Source: Clostridia bacterium (lineage in GTDB: Bacteria > Bacillota > Clostridia > Oscillospirales > CAG-272). From it: DNA of 9,935 nucleotides. Below the pieces are notes generated by a model. The model was not told where the DNA came from. It saw only the letters and a list, made by a program, of their open reading frames with translations, and ran no database searches. The stretch lies in assembly GCA_024408015.1 (NCBI GenBank), contig JAKSVJ010000023.1, positions 1-9,935 of the forward strand. Direction: 5' to 3'. A program made the position numbers and the translations under genes. This document shows, piece after piece, positions 1 through 5,042 of this stretch (position 1 is the stretch's first letter; every line of letters starts with the position of its first letter).

Positions 1-21
1 TTTTCTGACGGTTCTTTTATG

Positions 22-49
22 TGTGAATATATCGCACCATATACTCACA
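22..49. repeat. Imperfect inverted repeat past the aminotransferase terminator
   Basis: TGTGAATATAT at 22-32 faces ATATACTCACA at 39-49 across a 6-nt loop. Ten of 11 positions pair in DNA, and the eleventh is a G-U pair in minus-strand RNA. No U-tract follows, so it does not look like a classical terminator. It could be an operator for a gene to the left of the window or a processing hairpin. The arm ATATACTCACA recurs at 1400-1410 just downstream of the alaA promoter, which may be chance in AT-rich DNA. Confidence 0.4.
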
Positions 50-81
50 TTAAAAACAACCGCATGACGCAAGTTTGCGTC
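50..81 (-). terminator. Probable terminator of the aminotransferase gene
   Basis: On the minus strand GACGCA-AACT-TGCGTC (81-66) forms a GC-rich 6-bp stem 22 nt after the alaA stop codon. A T-rich run (TTGTTTTT, about 58-51) follows after an 8-nt gap. The gap between stem and U-run is longer than ideal, so this may be a weak terminator. Confidence 0.45.
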
Positions 82-102
82 CCATAACAAAACTAAAAAT
101 TT

Positions 103-1311
103 CTATTTTCTATGTTCTTTTAAGAAATGCTTAAGATCTTGCATTGCTTTTCTGAGAGTATCAGTATCAGGAAGCATTACAATTCTAAATCTCAAATCTT
201 CATGCCAGTCAAATCCACGACCCGGGATCACAAGCACTCTCTTCTCGTGCAAGAATTTCATAGCAAAATCTTGATCATCTTCAAAGTCAAATTTATCTTT
301 GTCAAGTCCTGGGAAAAGATAGAATGATGCTCTATTTGGAATGTATGAAACACCGTCAATTCCATCAAGTTCTTCGCAAACAACTTTTCTCTGTTCAAAA
401 AGTCTACCACCAGGAACTATCATCTCTTGTGTACTTTCACTGTCAACAAGAGCTGCAGGAATTACTAGTTGTGTCAATGCATTGCCACAAAGTCTCATTG
501 AAGCTAGTTGCATAACACCATTCTTCACTTCATCAAGTTCACCTTTAGGGCCAGAGAATACCATCCAACCGCATCTAAAACCACACACAATGTGACTCTT
601 TGACAATCCATTAAAAGTCACACATGGCACATCCGGAGCAATAGCACCAAATGATTCGTGTCTTAAACCATCCATAACAAGTCTATCGTAGATTTCATCA
701 GCTAACACGACAAGATGATTCTCACGAGCTATAGCTGCAATTTCAAGCAATGTTTCCTTACTATATACGGCACCTGTTGGGTTGTTTGGATTGATGACAA
801 CAATTGCCTTTGTCTTGTTTGTAACTTTTGACTTAATATCTTCAACATCTGGATTCCAGTCGTTATTTGTATCACATCTATAGAAAACAGATTTGCCACC
901 ACAATGATATACGTTGTTGCTCCAAAGTGAGTAGTTTGGTGATGGAAGAAGTATTTCGTCCCCATCTCCACACAAAGCATTCATAAGCATAGATGCAGCT
1001 TCACTTACGCCATTACAAATGAAAACGTCATTTGGCATGATACCTTGGAGGCCACGACCTATGTGATATGTACATATAACGTTTCTAGCATCTTTCATAC
1101 CACGAACATCGCAATATGGCACAGCTTCATCAATGTGAAGTGCAAGAGCTTGCCTTACACTATTTGGAAGATCAAATCCAAATCTTCCTGGATTACCTGT
1201 ATTCAACTTCAAAACATTTACACCAGAAGCTTCCATTTTTAACGCTTCTTGATATAGTGGACCTCGTATATCTGAATGTACGTGGTCAAGTCTATTTGAT
1301 CTTTCTATCAT
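103..1311 (-). CDS. alaA: Alanine aminotransferase, AlaA-like (PLP class I/II)
   Basis: This is a cytosolic PLP enzyme of 402 residues that probably exchanges the amino group between glutamate/2-oxoglutarate and pyruvate/alanine. Visible fold-type I landmarks are NPNNPTG (174-180), ADEIYD (204-209, with the PLP-contacting Asp205 and Tyr208), the Schiff-base lysine in NGLSKSH (Lys238), GFRCGWM, and the carboxylate-binding arginine in RFRIVMLP (about 375). The stretches LASMRLC and VPGGRLFEQR are typical of AlaA rather than of AspC or general aminotransferases, and the length equals the roughly 405 residues of E. coli AlaA. The ATG at 1311 was chosen because TGGAG lies 7 nt upstream; an in-frame TTG at 1344 has no such site. 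It appears monocistronic, with its own promoter about 100 nt upstream. Specificity for alanine over related 2-oxo acids is inferred from resemblance. Confidence 0.9.
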   Translation of the reverse strand: MIERSNRLDHVHSDIRGPLYQEALKMEASGVNVLKLNTGNPGRFGFDLPNSVRQALALHIDEAVPYCDVRGMKDARNVICTYHIGRGLQGIMPNDVFICNGVSEAASMLMNALCGDGDEILLPSPNYSLWSNNVYHCGGKSVFYRCDTNNDWNPDVEDIKSKVTNKTKAIVVINPNNPTGAVYSKETLLEIAAIARENHLVVLADEIYDRLVMDGLRHESFGAIAPDVPCVTFNGLSKSHIVCGFRCGWMVFSGPKGELDEVKNGVMQLASMRLCGNALTQLVIPAALVDSESTQEMIVPGGRLFEQRKVVCEELDGIDGVSYIPNRASFYLFPGLDKDKFDFEDDQDFAMKFLHEKRVLVIPGRGFDWHEDLRFRIVMLPDTDTLRKAMQDLKHFLKEHRK

Positions 1312-1380
1312 TCTAATCTCCAAAATTTTTATATATAAACACAACTGTGAAAACTACAATTACAGCGCGATGCGTAATTT

Positions 1381-1404
1381 TATATATATTATTAAATATA
1401 TATA
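1381..1404 (-). repeat. Perfect AT hairpin near the 5' end of the alaA leader
   Basis: TATATATATT (1381-1390) and AATATATATA (1395-1404) are exact reverse complements around the loop ATTA. With a start site predicted near 1412, the hairpin would occupy about +8 to +31 of the transcript. It may stabilise the mRNA 5' end. The remaining roughly 70 nt of leader match no riboswitch class that I recognise. Confidence 0.45.
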
Positions 1405-1418
1405 CTCACACAAAGTTA

Positions 1419-1447
1419 ATTGTAATCAAAAGTATAGCACTTGTCAA
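1419..1447 (-). promoter_or_regulatory. Sigma-A type promoter of alaA
   Basis: The minus strand reads TTGACA (1447-1442), a 17-nt spacer, then TACAAT (1424-1419). This is a perfect -35 and a 5/6 -10 at the optimal distance. The predicted start is near 1412, giving a leader of about 100 nt before the ATG at 1311. Confidence 0.8.
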
Positions 1448-1873
1448 CACTTTGCGACATTAAAGTGACCCCCCCCGGAAATTTCCGGGTGTGTCAAATT
1501 TGATGTGATTTTCGCTAAAAACAACATCTTATCTCTTTGTTCAATTTCTATTTTTTTGTTCTTTTTAGTTCCAAATTGAATCTGCTATTACCGACCAATT
1601 TGGCAAAACACGACTGTTTTTATATCAATTTTTCTCTAAAACATAGTTAAAAAATGCTTAATATTGTCAAAATTTCATTTGGTATATTTCACAATAGCAT
1701 TTAATAAAAGATACTGTTTTGTTATAAAAATGCGCAAAACAAAACCAAAGTTTCAAGTGCAAAATATCGCCAAAAATCAGCATTATTTTAACCGCCAGAT
1801 GCACACCGTTCACAAAACTGTCAATTTTATTCACTTATTTTTCAACAGTTTTAAGATCAAATACTTGCTTTAT
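1448..1873. other. Gene-free interval between alaA promoter and protease gene
   Basis: I see no credible gene here: open stretches are short, lack a ribosome site and read like translated AT-rich noise. Apart from the C8/palindrome element, it holds two weak inverted repeats, CCAAATT/AATTTGG (1571-1577 and 1597-1603) and AAAACTGT/ACAGTTTT (1814-1821 and 1845-1852). The second lies 22 bp past the protease stop and could help end that transcript, but it is AT-rich with a 23-nt loop. Confidence 0.5.
1469..1489. repeat. C8 tract fused to a 16-bp GC-rich palindrome
   Basis: Eight consecutive C residues (1469-1476) run into CCCGGAAATTTCCGGG (1474-1489), a perfect 16-bp palindrome. It stands out sharply in AT-rich intergenic DNA. 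It lies about 27 bp upstream of the alaA -35 element. It lacks a U-tract on either side, so it is not a standard terminator. It could be a regulator site, and the homopolymer could vary in length. Confidence 0.6.
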
Positions 1874-2590
1874 TCAAATGCATTCCTTAATAAACTCTAG
1901 TACAACATCAGATGGAATAGCATAATTCATAGTTGACTCGTCAACCTCTCCACCAGTCACTACACCTATGACTAATCCTTTTGTGTTTACAACTGGACCG
2001 CCAGAATAACCTGATATAACTGGTGCCGAAAATAGCATCAAACTTCTATCATTTACTTTTCTGTAATAGTCGCTTATTACCCCATCAACAGTGCTTATTC
2101 CATTTCCTTTTCCGTTGCCTATTGCGAAAACTTTTGCACCATTTGGTTGCTTTTTTGTATCGAATCTCAATGGATTTAGCACTCTCTTGTTGCATATTTT
2201 TAATATAGCCAAGTCAAGTGATTTATCAACCTTTATAACAGTTGCATTTGATGGATTTTCGCCTTGGATAGAAACCTCTATTGAATGCTCTAAATATCTA
2301 AATGTTCCATTTGGATTTTCGCATTCTGAAATAACGTGAGCACATGTTAGAATCAAATCATTTGCAATAGCAAATCCTGTGCCAAAACTCTCAATTTCCT
2401 TACCTATCCCGTTTATTTCAAAAGCGCTTTTTCGAATTTCATCAATAAGCTCAAAATCCGTTGAGTATTTGTCTTTGTCTTCATCTTCAATTTTAAAAGA
2501 AGAATCACAACTTGGACAGAACAATGTGCCTCCATTATCAACTAATGGATAATACCCGCAAGATGGACATACATTTCTATTTTGTTTCAC
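1874..2590 (-). CDS. Zinc-ribbon trypsin-like (HtrA-type) serine protease
   Basis: This 238-residue protein has two parts. Residues 1-32 form a zinc ribbon with CPSC (8-11) and CPSC (25-28). Residues from about 55 on form a chymotrypsin-fold protease resembling HtrA/DegP family S1C: SFGTGFAI, the catalytic His85 in TCAHV, Asp126 in SLDLAIL, and Ser196 in SGYSGGPV, followed by GLVIGVVTGG. All three catalytic residues are present. There is no PDZ domain, signal peptide or membrane segment, so it should act in the cytoplasm, unlike most HtrA proteins. The start is GTG at 2590 with GAGG 7 nt upstream. It is the last gene of a four-gene operon behind XRE, SPFH-like and helical-protein genes, after a 74-nt gap. 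The zinc ribbon may bind a partner or substrate; the substrate is unknown. A neighbouring operon protein is a reasonable but untested guess. Confidence 0.85.
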   Translation of the reverse strand: MKQNRNVCPSCGYYPLVDNGGTLFCPSCDSSFKIEDEDKDKYSTDFELIDEIRKSAFEINGIGKEIESFGTGFAIANDLILTCAHVISECENPNGTFRYLEHSIEVSIQGENPSNATVIKVDKSLDLAILKICNKRVLNPLRFDTKKQPNGAKVFAIGNGKGNGISTVDGVISDYYRKVNDRSLMLFSAPVISGYSGGPVVNTKGLVIGVVTGGEVDESTMNYAIPSDVVLEFIKECI

Positions 2591-2664
2591 TTTTCAACCT
2601 CAAAAGCATGATAGTCATTCTTAATGTTCCAAATAAACTCATAAAATACACTTTCACGCAATTA

Positions 2665-3384
2665 TCATTCAAACACCTTTGAAAGATACTCTTTTGATTC
2701 TTTCGACTCGTTTTGAGTTTTACTCATCCACAAACGTGCCTTTGATATATATTCAGCAAGCATTTTTGAGTTTGAAATATTATCTCTAATATTTATTGCA
2801 TCAACAATGCTTAGTATTTCACTAATTGCATTTTGTTCTTTTTCCGCTTTGAGACAATATATAAATAACTTAAGTGCTTCTTTTTCGTAAGCGCTTTTTT
2901 GTTTTCTCTCTTGTGCATGATTTATTGCAAGCTCTTTTGCTTTGCTTACTATTTTCTCATCTTTTTCTTCTTCAGAATCTTTTAATATATTGTCGAGTTC
3001 TAATATAGTGTTGTTTGTATTAATCAAAGCTTCATAAAGAATCACTAAAGCTTCACTTCTTATTGAATTTCCATTACTAGCAAGTGCTTTAATATTGCCA
3101 TCAAGATAGTCACAATACTCATCACATACATCCTTGATGTGTTTAAGACACTCTATTACTTCATTCTCATCATTTTCACTTTGAGCCACTCTTAAATCAA
3201 GAATGGACATTTTTAAATTCGCAACAAAAGAATCCTTTTCTTCAGTGCCTACACCGACAGTATGAATTAGACGCACGAGTGCTCTTTTAGCTAGCACATA
3301 TTCGTATTTTGACTCATATTCTTTTAAAGAATTTATGATAATAATACTTTCGTCACAAACCTTTTCAATAGCTAAATCACTCAT
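2665..3384 (-). CDS. Unrecognised all-helical cytoplasmic protein
   Basis: I do not recognise this 239-residue protein. It is rich in Glu, Lys, Asn and Ser, almost without Pro or Gly outside short loops, and reads as consecutive amphipathic helices (about 4-45, 47-70, 73-104, 108-135, 138-181, 183-198 and 205-237). Residues 137-165 are highly charged and could form a coiled coil. There is no signal peptide, membrane segment, metal-binding cluster or nucleotide-binding motif. The ATG at 3384 follows AAGGAG at 6 nt spacing, and the upstream SPFH-like gene ends only 15 nt before it, so the two are surely co-transcribed. An adaptor or scaffold that links the SPFH-like protein to the protease would fit its shape and position, but that is inference. 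A distant PspA-like role is possible but unsupported by any motif I can see. Confidence 0.75.
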   Translation of the reverse strand: MSDLAIEKVCDESIIIINSLKEYESKYEYVLAKRALVRLIHTVGVGTEEKDSFVANLKMSILDLRVAQSENDENEVIECLKHIKDVCDEYCDYLDGNIKALASNGNSIRSEALVILYEALINTNNTILELDNILKDSEEEKDEKIVSKAKELAINHAQERKQKSAYEKEALKLFIYCLKAEKEQNAISEILSIVDAINIRDNISNSKMLAEYISKARLWMSKTQNESKESKEYLSKVFE

Positions 3385-3399
3385 GCCGTCTCCTTTCCA

Positions 3400-4044
3400 C
3401 TATCTTTCGTTTGCAATAATTCCGTCAATAGTTAAATTTTCTATACTTACTCCAAGTTCATTTGTTTCATTCATATTAATAGCTCTTTGCGTAAAAATAC
3501 TTGAAAAATCTTCAACACAAGCTCCTAAATTTTCATAAGAAGCATTAATTTCATTCAAATATACTGGGAGAATACGTGTACCTAATCCACGCAATATTAC
3601 ATTTATTCTCTCACGAATGCTCGCTATCGTAACCTCTCTAAATCCAGAGAAAGCACCCATAAACAAAGCATAATCATATACCCTTATGTTATATGACCCA
3701 TTAGCACCCACAAGATAGCCTTGTGATAATTCATACTCCGTATCATAAACAAGATCGCAAGAAATGTTACCAAAACCAAATGATACTTTTGATGATAAAC
3801 CTCGATATACATACAACATTTGTATTGTTTTGTATCTTGTTAAGTCAATATATTCTTTTAAATCAACCTTGTCACAAGTATCAATGCGTTTTGTGATGTT
3901 TCCGTCGCAAATTAGTATTCCCTTAAATGATTGTGGGACACTTATAACAATGTCATTTTTTGTATCTATGACATCAGTAAAATATGCAAGACATTTTTCG
4001 CTTGCATAATCTGGACTTAAATATATTCTATTTGTTTTCTTCAT
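3400..4044 (-). CDS. Short SPFH/band-7 (YdjI-like) domain protein
   Basis: This 214-residue protein looks like the SPFH domain of the YdjI or 'virion core protein' type. The matching pattern in order is a beta-rich entry with VPQSFKGILICDGNI (36-50), LYVYRG followed by KVSFGFGNI (77-94), GANGSYNIRVYDYALFMGAF (113-132; compare the family's G-x-Y-x-x-R-I-x-D-P-x-x-F), a helical stretch FREVTIASIRERIN, and a closing LGVSIENLTIDGI (197-209). It stops directly after the SPFH core and lacks the C-terminal extension or zinc ribbon of longer homologues. No membrane anchor is evident. The zinc ribbon on the operon's protease may stand in for the missing one. Its ATG overlaps the 3' end of the XRE gene by 17 nt, with AGGA 8 nt upstream, so translation is probably coupled. 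The family is linked to membrane microdomains and envelope stress. The assignment is by pattern only. Confidence 0.65.
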   Translation of the reverse strand: MKKTNRIYLSPDYASEKCLAYFTDVIDTKNDIVISVPQSFKGILICDGNITKRIDTCDKVDLKEYIDLTRYKTIQMLYVYRGLSSKVSFGFGNISCDLVYDTEYELSQGYLVGANGSYNIRVYDYALFMGAFSGFREVTIASIRERINVILRGLGTRILPVYLNEINASYENLGACVEDFSSIFTQRAINMNETNELGVSIENLTIDGIIANER

Positions 4045-4378
4045 CTAACATTCCTACCATTTTATCAATGGCATCAGCTCCAATTTCATCACCAACGATA
4101 GCCATAAGAAGTCGCTGTTTTTTTTCTGCATATTCTGTTAGATTGATTCTTATTGTATCTGACGAATTAAGAATTGCTCTTCTTAAATTCTCTTTATCTT
4201 TTTCAGAAAGATTGTAAGCCTCTATCAACTGCTTTTCAAAATCTATTGGAATGTTTCTTTTTCCATTTTCAATGGCAGAAAGATATGATGGTGATAACAT
4301 AAGCTTTTTCGCCATGTCTCTTGCGCTGTCCCCAATATTAATTCTGATAATTCGAAGATATCTACCAAATTCTGTCAA
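4028..4378 (-). CDS. XRE-family helix-turn-helix regulator
   Basis: This 116-residue protein has a Cro/CI-type helix-turn-helix at about 4-60: FGRYLRIIR, then DMAKKLMLSPSYLSAIENGK, where SPSYLSAIENG (29-39) contains the recognition helix. The remaining half is helical and charged, ending MVGMLDEENK, and may mediate dimerisation or sense a signal. The start is TTG at 4378; an in-frame stop lies five codons upstream, no ATG or GTG intervenes, and AAGGTG sits 8 nt before it. It is the first gene of the SPFH/helical/protease operon and overlaps the SPFH-like gene by 17 nt. The dyad TGTAAC-TTTT-GTTACA inside the promoter spacer is its likely operator, which would make it an autorepressor of the operon. 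The inducing signal is unknown. Confidence 0.85.
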   Translation of the reverse strand: MTEFGRYLRIIRINIGDSARDMAKKLMLSPSYLSAIENGKRNIPIDFEKQLIEAYNLSEKDKENLRRAILNSSDTIRINLTEYAEKKQRLLMAIVGDEIGADAIDKMVGMLDEENK

Positions 4379-4444
4379 TTCTAATACACCTTACCTTACA
4401 TTTACAATTTAGAATAAATAGTTTTCAAATTTGTGAACACATTT

Positions 4445-4473
4445 ATTATATGTAACAAAAGTTACATTGTCAA
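4445..4473 (-). promoter_or_regulatory. Consensus sigma-A promoter of the XRE/SPFH/protease operon
   Basis: The minus strand reads TTGACA (4473-4468), exactly 17 nt, then TATAAT (4450-4445): both hexamers and the spacing are perfect. Transcription should start near 4438, about 60 nt before the TTG start codon at 4378. So strong a promoter normally needs a repressor, which fits the dyad in its spacer. Confidence 0.88.
4451..4466. promoter_or_regulatory. Operator dyad filling the promoter spacer
   Basis: TGTAAC-AAAA-GTTACA on the plus strand is a perfect 6-4-6 inverted repeat. It occupies 16 of the 17 spacer bases between -35 and -10. A protein bound here would block RNA polymerase. The adjacent XRE regulator is the obvious candidate. 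A shorter palindrome, CAAATTTG (4426-4433), lies near the predicted start and might be a secondary site. Confidence 0.7.
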
Positions 4474-4499
4474 CCACTTATACTGTTTTTTACTTGTCG

Positions 4500-4543
4500 T
4501 TATATATAAAAATATAACGAGCAACCCGAAATCGAGTTGCTCG
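4500..4543 (-). terminator. Terminator of the fkp-fucU operon
   Basis: In minus-strand RNA CGAGCAAC (4543-4536) pairs with GUUGCUCG (4525-4518). A U-G and two G-C pairs extend the stem to 11 bp around the loop AUUU. The T-rich run TTATATTTTTATATA follows directly. It begins about 32 nt past the fucU stop and lies just before the next operon's promoter. Confidence 0.88.
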
Positions 4544-4574
4544 CTTAATCGATATATTATCAATTTGATTTTTA

Positions 4575-5030
4575 CTAAAGAACTACACCTTTTACTAAAA
4601 GCAAGTTGCCATATTGTCTAGACTCACCTGTTTGAATAACAGCATATGCCTTCTTTGCTTTTTCATAAAATGCAAATCTTTCAATTTTGCCGAGATTTGT
4701 ATCTGGATGATCCTTATGTAGAATTCTTTCAAACTCGTCCCACACTTCTGGTTGCTTCATACCTTTTGCTTTATCGCCGTCAGTAAGATCCATTACGCAA
4801 ACTGGCTCTTTAGTATATCCAACATCTATTGGAAATAGTTCGTGAATTGCCTCGTACATGGTTGATGCATCAGATGCTGACATACGTATAAGTTTTCCAT
4901 AAGTTGTGCTTCTAGCTATAGCTTCACCCGGAAAATTAGCGTCAGCTAAAATCAACACGTCATCATGACCCATGTCACATAATACTTTTAGAATATCACC
5001 TGTCAAAACTTTGTTTATCTTGTTTAACAT
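4575..5030 (-). CDS. fucU: L-fucose mutarotase (FucU/RbsD family)
   Basis: This cytosolic enzyme interconverts the alpha and beta anomers of L-fucose. The 151-residue length and the whole pattern fit FucU: an opening helix before CDMGHDDVLILADANFP (18-34, with the conserved Gly-His21-22 and Asp30), a middle that is variable in the family, and the signature RFAFYEKAKKAYAV followed by ITGE-like QTGESRQYGNLLL (118-145). The FAFY and YGN elements separate FucU from the ribose pyranase RbsD. ATG at 5030 follows AGGAG at good spacing, 12 nt after the fkp stop, so it is the second gene of that operon. Placed after a fucokinase/guanylyltransferase rather than beside fucose isomerase and aldolase genes, it probably feeds GDP-fucose synthesis instead of fucose catabolism. 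Confidence 0.92.
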   Translation of the reverse strand: MLNKINKVLTGDILKVLCDMGHDDVLILADANFPGEAIARSTTYGKLIRMSASDASTMYEAIHELFPIDVGYTKEPVCVMDLTDGDKAKGMKQPEVWDEFERILHKDHPDTNLGKIERFAFYEKAKKAYAVIQTGESRQYGNLLLVKGVVL

Positions 5031-5042
5031 ATATTTCTCCTA

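Noticed and set aside
1312..1344. Upstream TTG start adding 11 residues to the aminotransferase
   Set aside because: It lacks a ribosome site, whereas the ATG at 1311 has TGGAG at 7 nt and gives the usual N-terminus for the family.
1474..1489. Intrinsic terminator for the protease operon at the GC palindrome
   Set aside because: No T-run follows on either strand; on the minus strand it is followed by a G-tract. It also lies about 385 bp past the stop codon.
1664..1900. Possible small gene of about 78 codons on the plus strand
   Set aside because: There is no ribosome site, the predicted protein has low-complexity composition, and the 3' end overlaps the protease gene antisense.
4575..5030. 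Ribose pyranase RbsD
   Set aside because: The FAFYEKA and YGN motifs, and a position after a fucokinase/guanylyltransferase rather than in a ribose operon, favour FucU.
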